From positions 1 through 64,000 of the forward strand of contig JAGRPB010000006.1 of NCBI GenBank assembly GCA_020439945.1: 64,000 nt of DNA, given 5' to 3'. This document shows, piece after piece, positions 1 through 8,377 of this stretch. Position numbers and translations under genes: made by a program. The stretch's first letter is position 1. Each line of letters opens with the position of its first letter. This DNA is from Verrucomicrobiia bacterium (lineage in GTDB: Bacteria > Verrucomicrobiota > Verrucomicrobiia > Verrucomicrobiales > DEV007). The notes under the pieces are model-generated. The model saw only the letters and a program-made list of their open reading frames with translations, was not told the DNA's origin and did no database searches.

Positions 1-414
1 CTGCGCGACGTCAAGACCACCCTGAGGATGGAACGCTTCGCGGTGAGGACTCCGGCGATGGCCCACAAGACGCTCTGGATGATGATGATCGGGTACAACC
101 TGATTCGTTGCCTGATGCAGCAGGCGGCCATCTCGACGAATCACCCCCTCGGAGAACTCAGCTTCAAAGGTATCCTCGATCACGCCACCGCCAGCCTGGG
201 CACCTTGCTCTCCTACCGGGGAAAGCCCAGGCAGCTCGATCGCTGCCGAGAGAGCATCATCGAGATCTGCGCCACCAAAACGCTGACAATCCGGCCTCTC
301 CGTCTCGAACCCCGAGCAGTCAAACAACGGCCAAAAAGCTATCAATACCTAACCAAACGCCGTCACGAATTTGAAGAAACTCCTCATCGCGGCCGCCCCA
401 CCACGGCTGCTTAA
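1..414 (+). CDS. IS4-family transposase, C-terminal fragment (5' end outside window)
   Basis: The reading frame is open from base 1, so the gene starts to the left of the window and only about 137 residues are visible. They show the end of an IS4-type DDE transposase: an LRDVKTT stretch that normally follows the YREK signature, a hydrophobic helix with WMMMIGYNLIR, and the family's typical basic tail, EPRAVKQRPKSYQYL. IS4 transposases cut and paste their element through terminal inverted repeats. The catalytic D, D and E cannot be checked because most of the protein lies outside the window. The tail ends in a normal TAA, so the visible part is not obviously broken. No passenger gene is seen. 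An intact element and a remnant are equally possible. Confidence 0.8.
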   Translation: MRDVKTTLRMERFAVRTPAMAHKTLWMMMIGYNLIRCLMQQAAISTNHPLGELSFKGILDHATASLGTLLSYRGKPRQLDRCRESIIEICATKTLTIRPLRLEPRAVKQRPKSYQYLTKRRHEFEETPHRGRPTTAA

Positions 415-451
415 CTACGTGCCATTCGGGTCAGGCGACAAAACCTGGCAC
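1..451 (+). mobile_element. Right end of an IS4-family insertion sequence
   Basis: The transposase stops at 414. The sequence that follows, GTGCCATTCGGG from 419, is of the kind found at the ends of IS4 elements just after the transposase, and GTGCCA at 419-424 is mirrored by TGGCAC at 446-451. The true end and the target duplication cannot be fixed without the left end, so 451 is only approximate. Confidence 0.4.
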
Positions 452-545
452 AATTCCTTTCCATACTCTGGTTTTTGGAGCGCCTACGCAGGTTTCTGTC
501 AGAAAATCTTGAAAAAGCGCCGGCCAAATCAGCCGATGCTTGGAT

Positions 546-2132
546 TCACTTCGCCGCCGACCCGGAACTGGTGTCCCGGCGAAAACTCAACTCGGTCAGC
601 GTTTTCTTGACCGGCTTGAGCTGCTTTTCGGGGAGTCGATCCACGTCCTTCGCCAGGCCAAACCACTCCGCCGACATCGATTCAACCCGGTCGGGAAAGA
701 GCTCGGAAAGATCGTTCGTCTCGGTGCGATCGGCATCGAGATCGTAGAGTTCCCAGCGCCCCTGTTTCGCCGACACCAGTTTCCACTTCCCCTGCCGCAG
801 ACCTCGATCCATCCCGAAATGGAAATAGAGCGTGTCGTGCGGCTTCCGGGTCTCGCCTTTCAGGATCGGCAGCAGCGATTCGCCCTGCAGCGGGTCGATC
901 TTCCGGTCGCCGATCTGTTCCGGATAGGTCGCGCCGGCCAGGTCGATGAAGGTCGCCATGAAATCGATGAGATGCCCTGGTTGCCGAGTCACCGAACCGG
1001 GCTCCGTTTTCAAACCGGCAGGCCAGTGAGCGATGAGCGGCGAGGAGATGCCACCCTCGTGCTGGTTCTGCTTGTAGAGACGAAAAGGCGTGTTGCCGGC
1101 GTTGGCCCAACTGGCGTCGTAGGTCCAATAGGATTCCGGATCCCAGGGTTGCTTGAACCGTCCCTTCGTCCGCTCGAAGGGACAGGCACCGTTGTCCGAA
1201 CAGAAAAGAAACAGGGTGTTGTCCCATTCCCCGTTCTCTTTCAAAAACTTCACCAACCGTCCGACGTTCTGATCGAGCACATCGACCATGGCCGCGAACA
1301 CCTCCATGCGATCGGACTCCCACTGGCGATCCTCCGCAGAAAGGCTGTCCCAGGCCGGAATGTGATCCGGACGAGCGCTCATCTGCCATTTCGTCGGCAG
1401 CAGGCCGCTCTCCAGTTGCCTGGCGAAACGCGTGGCCCGCAGGTTGTCCCAGCCACCGTCGTAGCGTCCCTCGTATTTCTCCACCGCCGTCTCAGGCGCC
1501 TGCAGCGGATAGTGGGGCGCGTTGAAAGCGGTATAGAGCAGGAAAGGCTGATCTTTCTTGGTCTCGAAATGCTCGCCCAGGAAATCCATCGCGAAATCCA
1601 CCACCGCGTTGGTGGTATAGAATGGCTTGCCGTTCAACGTCTCGGGCACCTGCCATTCCTCGCCGTTCAAGCGGAAGGTATCGTCCCCGACGAAGTAGTT
1701 GGTCGCGCCCGAGAGGTGCCCCCAGTAACGCTCGAAACCGAAGTCGGTGGGCTGCCTGCTGAGGTGCCACTTCCCCACCATGGCGGTGAAGTAGCCTGAA
1801 TCACGAAGGACTTCCGCGATGGTCGCGCCGCGTTTCAGCGATTCCGCCCCCGCTTCGTCGCAGTAGAGCCCGGTCAACAGGGAAACGCGCGAACTGTGAC
1901 ACTTGGCCGTGTTGTAGAACTGGGTGAAGCGGAGCCCCTCGGCCGCCAAGGCATCGAGATTCGGCGTTTCGATTTCCGAACCGTAGCACCCCATGTCGGC
2001 GAAACCGAGATCGTCCGCCATGATCAGGACGATATTGGGCCGCTCGTCGGCACGGACGCCCATCTGGCTGACGCCAACCGTAAGAACCAAACCAAGGATC
2101 GAGAGAATGCGAGGGGCTTTCATGGGAATCAT
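546..2132 (-). CDS. Secreted sulfatase (arylsulfatase family S1)
   Basis: This is a 528-residue protein with an N-terminal signal peptide followed by the sulfatase core: RPNIVLIMADDLG binds the metal and CHSSR (about residues 78-82) holds the cysteine that is converted to formylglycine. Sulfatases hydrolyse sulfate esters, here probably on polysaccharides in the periplasm or outside the cell. The usual proline or alanine at the third position of the modification motif (C-x-P/A-x-R) is a serine here. Downstream, a DNTLFLFCSDNGA stretch and other C-terminal sulfatase blocks are present. I chose ATG at 2132 because it gives a compact signal peptide; ATG at 2123 is equally possible, and a TTG further upstream would add 13 non-hydrophobic residues. 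Its minus-strand neighbour upstream is a small DUF2288 gene. No maturase is seen in the window. Confidence 0.9.
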   Translation of the reverse strand: MIPMKAPRILSILGLVLTVGVSQMGVRADERPNIVLIMADDLGFADMGCYGSEIETPNLDALAAEGLRFTQFYNTAKCHSSRVSLLTGLYCDEAGAESLKRGATIAEVLRDSGYFTAMVGKWHLSRQPTDFGFERYWGHLSGATNYFVGDDTFRLNGEEWQVPETLNGKPFYTTNAVVDFAMDFLGEHFETKKDQPFLLYTAFNAPHYPLQAPETAVEKYEGRYDGGWDNLRATRFARQLESGLLPTKWQMSARPDHIPAWDSLSAEDRQWESDRMEVFAAMVDVLDQNVGRLVKFLKENGEWDNTLFLFCSDNGACPFERTKGRFKQPWDPESYWTYDASWANAGNTPFRLYKQNQHEGGISSPLIAHWPAGLKTEPGSVTRQPGHLIDFMATFIDLAGATYPEQIGDRKIDPLQGESLLPILKGETRKPHDTLYFHFGMDRGLRQGKWKLVSAKQGRWELYDLDADRTETNDLSELFPDRVESMSAEWFGLAKDVDRLPEKQLKPVKKTLTELSFRRDTSSGSAAK

Positions 2133-2193
2133 CTTGCCGGCGATGTTGAGTGAATGGTGAGTCGCTGGCAAGCGACGAAACGCGGTTGAGGGT

Positions 2194-2553
2194 TCAGCTT
2201 TCGATCGGCTGAATCAGCACGAAGGGCGAAACCACCAGGGCGCGGAAGGTCGCGCCGCTCTCTTCCCAGTAGTCCGCGTGAGGCTGCGACGGGGAGACCA
2301 AATCCCCGCCCTGTCGCCATTCCGCCACCCGATCGGCATCGTCGTCGGCAAAAGCCTGACCGACTTCCGTCAGTTTCAGGGAAGGGTCGACATAGAGGAG
2401 GGCTCCGGCTTCAAAGTGGGAGCGCAGGTAGATCCAGCCAACTTCCCCGGTGTATTTCTCCAGCTTCTCTCCGGTGGTCGAGGTGTCTTCGCCCAACATG
2501 CCGTAGCGCATGGGTTCGTCGGAAGGGTCGGAGTCATGGGGGAGGTTCTTCAT
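2194..2553 (-). CDS. DUF2288 family protein
   Basis: A small soluble protein of 119 residues. The stretch around GALLYVDPSLKL, the acidic FADDDAD segment and the end RALVVSPFVLIQP match the DUF2288 family, whose function is unknown. No signal peptide or membrane helix is visible. ATG at 2553 was chosen because a purine-rich GAAAGAGAAAG lies just upstream; a longer reading from 2622 adds a non-conserved leader. The sulfatase follows 62 bp downstream on the same strand, so they may be co-transcribed, but nothing ties their functions together. Confidence 0.7.
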   Translation of the reverse strand: MKNLPHDSDPSDEPMRYGMLGEDTSTTGEKLEKYTGEVGWIYLRSHFEAGALLYVDPSLKLTEVGQAFADDDADRVAEWRQGGDLVSPSQPHADYWEESGATFRALVVSPFVLIQPIES

Positions 2554-2699
2554 GGCTTTCTCTTTCACCCAACCGGAACTTCCCGGGAAGGCAACGTCTT
2601 TCCCGTTTCCGGCGGAGCGCACCCTCCATCGATCCAGTCGATCGCCATCCCAGTATTTTCGATGCCCCTCTTCGCGGGAATCGGACTTAACTCTCGGTC

Positions 2700-3491
2700 A
2701 TGTCCGAGACCCTTCGGCACCATGAGTTTTCCAGGACGCGCCAAGGCGGCGTCGTTTCCGATCTCCACCTCTTTTCCCGCCGCTCCGATGGTGACTCTCT
2801 CTTCGGCGAATTCGAGATCGACGCCGCCAACCATGGCATCGACGCCCTGGTGTTGAACGGCGACACCTTTGATTTCCGCTGGAGTTGCCTGCCTTCCGAA
2901 TCTCACACGATCGCCGCGGCCATGGAATGGCTCGACGCCCTCCTGGAACGACGCCCTCACTGGACGGTCCACTTTCTCCTCGGCAATCACGATTGTCTCG
3001 ACGCTTTCCGGCCGGAACTGCAGGCGCTGGCCGCGCGACAGGCACGCTTCCACTGGCACGAACACCGGCTCCGGCTCGGCGACCGCCTCTTTCTCCATGG
3101 CGACTGCGCCAACTACCGGATGAGCGAACAATCCCTCGGGCGGTTTCGTGAAAAATGGCGCAACGACCGCCCACGCGGCTCAAGCGCAGCGCGCCTCTAT
3201 TCCGCCGCCGATGGGCTCGGCTTCAGCCACCTCGTCCACGGGCTCTGGTTCCCGCAATCGCTGACAATCTCGCGGATCGCTCATCACCTGGACCAGGTCG
3301 ACCCGGGTTGGGAAGCCAGGGCCAGCCACTGCTATTTCGGCCACACCCATCGCCCCTTTCACCATCGCCAACGAGGCGGGGTTCGTTTCTCGAACACCGG
3401 TTCGGCGATCCGCGGGATGGGATTTCGACCGCTGTTTTTTGAATGGCGGGAACCCGATTCGGACCCGTCACCCGGATTCGTTCCAACGTGA
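2700..3491 (+). CDS. Calcineurin-like metallophosphoesterase (LpxH/UDP-diacylglucosamine-hydrolase-like)
   Basis: All metal-binding blocks of the metallophosphoesterase fold are present in order: SDLHL (20-24), NGDTFDF (53-59), GNHD (95-98), HGD (133-135) and GHTH (214-217). The 263-residue length and the block order resemble LpxH-type hydrolases, which cleave UDP-2,3-diacylglucosamine in lipid A synthesis, but LpxH-specific residues cannot be confirmed by eye. There is no signal peptide, so it is cytoplasmic. A CDP-alcohol phosphotransferase starts 7 bp after its stop codon, which makes a two-gene operon very likely and hints that the substrate is a phospholipid or sugar-phosphate intermediate. 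Confidence 0.8.
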   Translation: MSETLRHHEFSRTRQGGVVSDLHLFSRRSDGDSLFGEFEIDAANHGIDALVLNGDTFDFRWSCLPSESHTIAAAMEWLDALLERRPHWTVHFLLGNHDCLDAFRPELQALAARQARFHWHEHRLRLGDRLFLHGDCANYRMSEQSLGRFREKWRNDRPRGSSAARLYSAADGLGFSHLVHGLWFPQSLTISRIAHHLDQVDPGWEARASHCYFGHTHRPFHHRQRGGVRFSNTGSAIRGMGFRPLFFEWREPDSDPSPGFVPT

Positions 3492-3498
3492 AAAAACG

Positions 3499-4101
3499 AT
3501 GAAATCAAAAGTCACCTGTTACTCCGGCGGCGAAAGTCGCTTCATGGACTGGTCGCAACGTTGGCGGGGAGCATTTCTCCGGCCCTTGCTCGATCGTTGT
3601 TCCGAGCTCGGCCTGCGGGCCAATCATCTCACCCTGCTCTCCCTGTTGTCCGGGCTCGGGTTCGTGCCCGCACTGCTCTGGGGATCTCCCACGCTCGCCC
3701 TGGCCTGCCTTGCGATTCACGTCATCCTCGACGGACTCGATGGCCCCCTCGCCCGCCACCGCGGCCAGGCCTCCAATCGCGGCTCTTTCACCGACACGAT
3801 GGCCGATCAGATCGTCGTCACCGCCACCACCCTGGCGATGATTCACACCGGTCACGCCTCCGCCTGGCCTGGCGGTCTCTATGTGTTTTTCTACGCGGTC
3901 GTGGTCGGCTTTGCCATGGTGCGCAACGCCCTCAATGCCCCCTATTCCTGGCTCTTTCGACCGCGATTCGTCGTTTTCGCGTGGTTTGTGGTGGAGCTTT
4001 ATTTCTGGCCCGGGAGGCTCGACGCGGTCCTGTGGATCGCTTCCTCCATTCTGGCCATCAAAGCGATCACCGGCTTCGTGAAAATACAACGACGACTCTG
4101 A
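3499..4101 (+). CDS. CDP-alcohol phosphatidyltransferase family membrane protein
   Basis: A 200-residue integral membrane protein with the complete family signature D-G-x2-A-R-x8-G-x3-D-x3-D at residues 81-103. The enzymes transfer a phosphoryl alcohol from a CDP-activated donor, usually CDP-diacylglycerol, to an alcohol acceptor (glycerol phosphate, serine, inositol or others). Several hydrophobic helices surround the motif. The acceptor is not evident. ATG at 3499 gives the normal short N-terminus; an upstream ATG would overlap the phosphoesterase gene. The tight spacing suggests the phosphoesterase dephosphorylates this enzyme's product or removes a by-product. The LRR gene converges 6 bp downstream. 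Confidence 0.85.
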   Translation: MKSKVTCYSGGESRFMDWSQRWRGAFLRPLLDRCSELGLRANHLTLLSLLSGLGFVPALLWGSPTLALACLAIHVILDGLDGPLARHRGQASNRGSFTDTMADQIVVTATTLAMIHTGHASAWPGGLYVFFYAVVVGFAMVRNALNAPYSWLFRPRFVVFAWFVVELYFWPGRLDAVLWIASSILAIKAITGFVKIQRRL

Positions 4102-4107
4102 TTCGCT

Positions 4108-4938
4108 TCACGCGCCCGGTTTCGCCTGGAACGTGATCTCCACTTCCGGACGCCTGGCTTTGAACTTCGCCAGGAGCGGCTCGAAGTCGAACTCGCCCTC
4201 GCGCGGCGGGTAGATATGGAGGTTTTCCAGCGTTTCGATTTCGGCGAGCGCGGCGAAATGCTCGGGAGTCAGACTCTCGGAATTTTCCACCGCGAATCGG
4301 GTCAGCTTGAGCTTGGCCAGGCCGCGCAAGCCCTCGGGAGAGATGCGGATTTCCTGACCGCGTGGCGCGGCAAAGTCGACGCGCAACTCGGTGAGATGGG
4401 GAAACTCCTTCACCAGGTGCGCCAGGTGGGAATCGTCCGGAGTCAGGGGCGAATGGTAGAGCGACAGTTTCTTGAGGTTCGGCATGCCGTGCAAGGTCAG
4501 CACCGCGTCCCGGAGTGCGTCGGGATCGTCCTTGTTGAGATCTCGCAACCCCATGCAACCGCCGATGAGAACGTCTTCGGCGGCGATACCGGCGAAGGAA
4601 TCGAGCTTCGCGAAATGATGCCCGTGCCAGATGCGAACCGTTTTCAGGTCCGGCAACTGCCTCATGAAATCCCAGTCGCCGTCACCGGCCTTGGCCGAAT
4701 TGAGAGCCAGTTCCTGGAGGTGGACCAACTTCCCGATGAGGGCGAGTTCCTCGACGGAGAACTCGGGTTTGCCGCTGTGAAACAGCTTGAGGCAATGGCC
4801 CTCGGCATCGCGCGTGACACGGGCGCCATGGGATTCGAACCAGGCGGCCGCACCCGCCTCGTCACTCGGCAAGGTGTCAGCCCCGCGGGCTGTCGCGGAG
4901 AACAGGATCATCGAGAGGATCAGGAGATTTCGTTTCAT
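4108..4938 (-). CDS. Secreted leucine-rich-repeat-like protein
   Basis: The 276-residue product begins with a clear signal peptide (MKRNLLILSMILFSATARG). Leucine-spaced segments such as LVHLQELALNSAK, LPDLKTVRIW, MPNLKKLSLYHSPL and FPHLTELRVDF read as irregular leucine-rich repeats, a fold used for protein binding. No enzymatic motif is visible. Similar short LRR proteins are common in Planctomycetota and Verrucomicrobiota, but their roles are not known. I used ATG at 4938; an upstream in-frame ATG at 4998 would put 20 polar residues before the signal peptide. It diverges from the sialate O-acetylesterase gene, and the intergenic space carries a 31-bp palindromic repeat. Confidence 0.75.
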   Translation of the reverse strand: MKRNLLILSMILFSATARGADTLPSDEAGAAAWFESHGARVTRDAEGHCLKLFHSGKPEFSVEELALIGKLVHLQELALNSAKAGDGDWDFMRQLPDLKTVRIWHGHHFAKLDSFAGIAAEDVLIGGCMGLRDLNKDDPDALRDAVLTLHGMPNLKKLSLYHSPLTPDDSHLAHLVKEFPHLTELRVDFAAPRGQEIRISPEGLRGLAKLKLTRFAVENSESLTPEHFAALAEIETLENLHIYPPREGEFDFEPLLAKFKARRPEVEITFQAKPGA

Positions 4939-4996
4939 CGTGGCCACATCTTGCGCCGAATTCCCGGGCGCTGCCAATCTCGAAATCAGTCGATTC

Positions 4997-5027
4997 AAGA
5001 GGGTTGTATCGGCGACTCAACCCTCTT
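4997..5027. repeat. 31-bp palindromic dispersed repeat, copy A
   Basis: AAGAGGGT and ACCCTCTT face each other across a 15-nt loop; counting flanking bases the perfect stem reaches 11 bp (CAAGAGGGTTG). It lies between two divergent genes, so it is not a simple terminator. It has the same length and core as copies at 39589-39619 and 60690-60720. Confidence 0.7.
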
Positions 5028-5083
5028 GGATCACCCACCTCTTTCCGCTTGCCGAATCCAACGGCGCCGAAGAATCTCACCCC

Positions 5084-7279
5084 ATGACAAGCTCCCGATT
5101 TTTCGCCGGCCTGCTCGCCGCTCTGACCGCGGGCGGAGTTTCCTCCGTTTCCGCCGACGTCAGGCTGCCGCAGTTCTACGCCGATCACATGGTCCTGCAA
5201 CGCCAGATGCCGATTCCGATCCGGGGCTGGGCCGACCCGGGCGAAGCGGTGACGGTTCAACTCGGTCCCGATGCTGCGACGGCGGAAAAAACGACCGCCG
5301 ACGACGAGGGACGCTGGCAGGTGAGTCTGCCCGCCCGGGAAGCCGATGGGGGCGCCCTGGAACTCACGGTCTCGGGCCCGAAGAACACGGTGACCCTCCG
5401 CGACATCCTCATCGGCGAGGTCTGGCTCTGCTCGGGTCAATCGAACATGGAGTGGACCGTCGGAGCGAGCCTGAACGCCGACGAAGAAGCCGCCGCCGCG
5501 AATTTCCCCGAGATCCGGCACATGAAAATCGAGCATCTCACCTCCGGCACGCCCCGGTCCGACGTGCCCGCGACCTGGCTGGTCTGTTCGCCGGAAACGG
5601 TCCGGGGATTCACCGCCGCGGGTTATTTCATGGGACGCGAACTCCACCGGGAACTTGGAGTGCCGATCGGCTTGCTGAACATTTCCTGGGGCGGCACCCG
5701 CATCGAACCGTGGACGCCGATCGAGGGTTTCGCGGATATCGAGGCGCTCGCGGACACCTACCAGCGGGTCTCCACGACCCTGCCCGGAAATCCGCTCTAC
5801 GAAGCCGGTCTGAAACACCACCTCGAGGCAACGGCGACCTGGCTGGAGGAAGCCAAAAAGGCACTGGGATCGAACCTCGCCGTCGCCCCGAGCCCGGCCT
5901 TTCCTCCGGAATTGCTCCCCCTGACCGGCAACACCGATCCGACCGCGATCTACAACGCGATGATGAGCCCGGTGGTCGGCTACGGCATGCGCGGCGCGAT
6001 CTGGTATCAGGGCGAGTCGAACCACGTGGAGGGAATGGCTTACTTTGACAAGAAAAAATCACTCCTGGCCGGGTGGCGGAAGCTGTGGGGCATCGGAGAA
6101 TTCCCCTTCTACTTCGTCCAGATCGCCCCTTACCAGTACGGGGATGAAGATCCGGCGATCCTGCCGCGATTCTGGGAAGCGCAGAGCGCGTGCCTGGAGA
6201 TTCCCGGCACCGGCATGGTGGTAACCAATGACATTGGCAACCCGACCGACATTCATCCGAAAAACAAGCAGGAGGTCGGTCACCGCCTGGCATTGCTGGC
6301 CCTGAAACACACCTATGGAAAGTCTGATCTCGTGGCATCGGGTCCGCGATTTGATTCCATGAAAGTCGAAGGTGATCGCGTGACCCTTCGTTTCGAAAAT
6401 GTCGCCGGAGGCCTGAAGACCCGCGATGGCCAGGCCCCCAGCCACTTCGAGATCATTGGCGAACAGGCGGCTTTCGTCCCGGCCCAGGCTACGATCGAAG
6501 GCGGTGACACCGTGGTGCTCAGTTCGCCGGAAGTGAAGGAGCCGGCCGCGATGCGGTTTGCCTGGGACAAGCTGGCGGAACCGAACCTGGTGAATGGCGC
6601 CGGATTGCCGACCTCGGCGTTTCGCGCCGGGGAAGTGCCGAACTACGACTTTTTCTCGCTGAAAGTCGACGAGGCAGGCGACTATGAACTGATCTACGAC
6701 CTGGATCTCAAGAAGCTGGGAGCGGAACTGAAATATGAGGTCGATCACGCCGCGCAACTCGATGCGGCGTTCGATCGAGTCGGCTATTTTCTCGAACTGA
6801 ATCGGGACGGCAAACTTCAATGGCTCTGGATCGCGATGGATCCCTTCACGGACGACGCCTCGAAACTCGGGATCCCGACCCCGGCTTCGGGCGCGGTTTT
6901 CCAGCAGGCGGTGAAAAACGTCCGCGTGTTGAGCAATGCCGAGGGCATCCCATCGGGCGACGGCCTGGCGGTCAATCTCGAGTTCTGGCCCCACAACTAC
7001 GGTCCCCTGAATGCCGCGAAAGTGCCGGGCGCCTCGGATCAGGCGTGGGACATCGGCGACGAACGGGTCGACCCGGTTGGCGGCTACGGCAGCATGCAGA
7101 TTCACCTGACGGCCGCAAAGCAGACCCTGATGGCGATCAATCACTGGAGCGCCGGTCCCGGAGCGGACATCGGCATCGGGAACAGCACGGGACAGACGCT
7201 GGACTGGACCTTTGCCGGCAACGCGGGCAGCTACGAAGCGGCGAGGCTGCGAGTGCTGGTGCGGAAATCGGCCAAATGA
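5084..7279 (+). CDS. Secreted sialate O-acetylesterase-type SGNH esterase
   Basis: A 731-residue exported protein of the SASA/DUF303 family, which removes O-acetyl groups from sialic acids or plant and algal polysaccharides. After a signal peptide comes a beta domain (residues about 26-108), then the nucleophile block CSGQSNMEW (Ser120), WGGTRIEPW and WYQGESN. The DIGNPTDIHPKNK segment carries the Asp/His expected at the end of the catalytic unit. The last 200 residues form an additional beta-sandwich-like region starting near NYDFFSLKV that I do not recognise. ATG at 5084 starts directly at the signal peptide. The gene stands alone; with the nearby sulfatases it fits deacetylation and desulfation of complex polysaccharide. 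Confidence 0.88.
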   Translation: MTSSRFFAGLLAALTAGGVSSVSADVRLPQFYADHMVLQRQMPIPIRGWADPGEAVTVQLGPDAATAEKTTADDEGRWQVSLPAREADGGALELTVSGPKNTVTLRDILIGEVWLCSGQSNMEWTVGASLNADEEAAAANFPEIRHMKIEHLTSGTPRSDVPATWLVCSPETVRGFTAAGYFMGRELHRELGVPIGLLNISWGGTRIEPWTPIEGFADIEALADTYQRVSTTLPGNPLYEAGLKHHLEATATWLEEAKKALGSNLAVAPSPAFPPELLPLTGNTDPTAIYNAMMSPVVGYGMRGAIWYQGESNHVEGMAYFDKKKSLLAGWRKLWGIGEFPFYFVQIAPYQYGDEDPAILPRFWEAQSACLEIPGTGMVVTNDIGNPTDIHPKNKQEVGHRLALLALKHTYGKSDLVASGPRFDSMKVEGDRVTLRFENVAGGLKTRDGQAPSHFEIIGEQAAFVPAQATIEGGDTVVLSSPEVKEPAAMRFAWDKLAEPNLVNGAGLPTSAFRAGEVPNYDFFSLKVDEAGDYELIYDLDLKKLGAELKYEVDHAAQLDAAFDRVGYFLELNRDGKLQWLWIAMDPFTDDASKLGIPTPASGAVFQQAVKNVRVLSNAEGIPSGDGLAVNLEFWPHNYGPLNAAKVPGASDQAWDIGDERVDPVGGYGSMQIHLTAAKQTLMAINHWSAGPGADIGIGNSTGQTLDWTFAGNAGSYEAARLRVLVRKSAK

Positions 7280-7362
7280 GAAGGCGTATCTCCCGGACCG
7301 ACGGCTGGATCTCGGAAAAAAGTCACCGAAAAACCACAAAAAATGATATTTTCACGTGATAA

Positions 7363-7403
7363 CTAGGGCCAGAAATGTTAATATTTATGAAATATCTGGT
7401 CTA
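7363..7403. promoter_or_regulatory. AT-rich inverted repeat abutting the 3D-domain gene
   Basis: CTAGGGCCAGA is mirrored by TCTGGTCTAG with one mismatch and one bulge around an AT-rich centre. It ends 4 bp before the ATG at 7408, where a ribosome-binding site would sit. It could be an operator or an RNA hairpin that masks the start. I see no clear Shine-Dalgarno sequence here. Confidence 0.4.
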
Positions 7404-7407
7404 GCGA

Positions 7408-8376
7408 ATGACTTTCTCCCGCGTCCCTTACTCGATCCTTATCATTGCCCTTTCGGCGACTTCCGCGCAGGCGGGGCTCTTTTCGAAAGAAAAAGCGATG
7501 CCGAAAGAACTGGCGGTGCGAACCACGGCCTACACGCACACCGAATCGGATCACATCGAATACGGAAAGAAAACGGCCGCCGGAACGAAGCTTCAATACG
7601 GAAAGAAATACAGTTCAGCCGCCGCCGACTGGTCGAAGTTTCCGCTGGGAACCAAGTTCAAGATCGACGGAATGGACACGACCTTCGTGGTCGACGACTA
7701 CGGCAGCGCGCTGGTGGGCACTGAGACCATCGACATCTACAAGCCTTCCCGTTCAGCCATGAACGACTGGGGCGTCCGCAACGTTGACATCAAGATCCTG
7801 GAATACGGCGACTTCGAAAAGAGCCGCGAGATTCTCGAGCAGCGGACCAAGTATTCGCACGTCCGCCAGATGCTGGCCGGCATCAGGAAAGATCCCGGGC
7901 CTGAGCTCCAAAAGAGCAGGAAGTCGCCTGTGTCCCAGCCCGAACCGTCGCGTCCTCCGGTGCTGGATTCAACGCCGGCGATGCAGCTGGCCTCCAGCAC
8001 ACCGAAACCCACCCTTCCCGCTCCGGCACCGAAACCAGCCCCTGCCCTGCCCTCACCCGCTCCCGTGGTCCAGAAGGCACCGCCTGCCACCGAACCCGCA
8101 CCCATGGTCGTGGCGGAGGCCGCACCTCCCGCACCCGCACCCGAACCCGCCAAAGAAGTGGTTCCATCGCCAAAACCGGCACCCACACCAGCCCCGGCCC
8201 CGGCCGAACGCAGTTTTCGCAAGGTGCAGCCTCTCCAACTCGCTCAGTTGAATGCCCCGGTCGAGGAAGCACCGCAACAACCCGAAGCGGCTCCCGATCA
8301 CTCCGAGCCAGCTCCCGTGGTGGCGAAATACCGGAAGCGCGAGTTTCGTCCGCTGACGCTCGCCGCCAACGGATGA
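7408..8376 (+). CDS. Secreted 3D-domain protein with long Pro/Ala-rich tail
   Basis: The 322-residue product has a signal peptide (cleavage near SAQAG), then a double-psi beta-barrel of the 3D/MltA-C type: VRTTAYTHTESDH, TAAGTKLQYG, FPLGTKFKIDG, FVVDDYGSALVG, TIDIYKPS. The conserved aspartates of the family appear in VVDDYG and TIDIY. In other bacteria this domain occurs in peptidoglycan-acting proteins. From about residue 170 the chain is almost entirely proline, alanine, glutamate and lysine, suggesting an extended spacer across the cell wall, and it ends with a short basic tail. No lytic residue can be assigned with confidence. The downstream bioF gene converges and ends 1 bp away. Confidence 0.72.
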   Translation: MTFSRVPYSILIIALSATSAQAGLFSKEKAMPKELAVRTTAYTHTESDHIEYGKKTAAGTKLQYGKKYSSAAADWSKFPLGTKFKIDGMDTTFVVDDYGSALVGTETIDIYKPSRSAMNDWGVRNVDIKILEYGDFEKSREILEQRTKYSHVRQMLAGIRKDPGPELQKSRKSPVSQPEPSRPPVLDSTPAMQLASSTPKPTLPAPAPKPAPALPSPAPVVQKAPPATEPAPMVVAEAAPPAPAPEPAKEVVPSPKPAPTPAPAPAERSFRKVQPLQLAQLNAPVEEAPQQPEAAPDHSEPAPVVAKYRKREFRPLTLAANG

Positions 8377-8377
8377 G

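Noticed and set aside
540-1799. Long plus-strand reading frame opposite the sulfatase gene
   Set aside because: It is the antisense shadow of a clear sulfatase; the translation is rich in Arg/Pro/His with no recognisable domain.
2172-2200. GGTTGAGGGTTCAG near the sulfatase start as another copy of the 31-bp repeat
   Set aside because: Only part of one arm fits, and there is no facing arm at the right distance.
4832-4841. GATTCGAACC, like the T-arm of a tRNA on the minus strand
   Set aside because: It lies inside the LRR protein coding sequence and no acceptor, D or anticodon arms can be drawn around it.
8040-8230. Repetitive CCNGC sequence as a DNA repeat array
   Set aside because: It is the coding sequence for the Pro/Ala-rich tail of the 3D-domain protein; the periodicity follows from the amino-acid composition.
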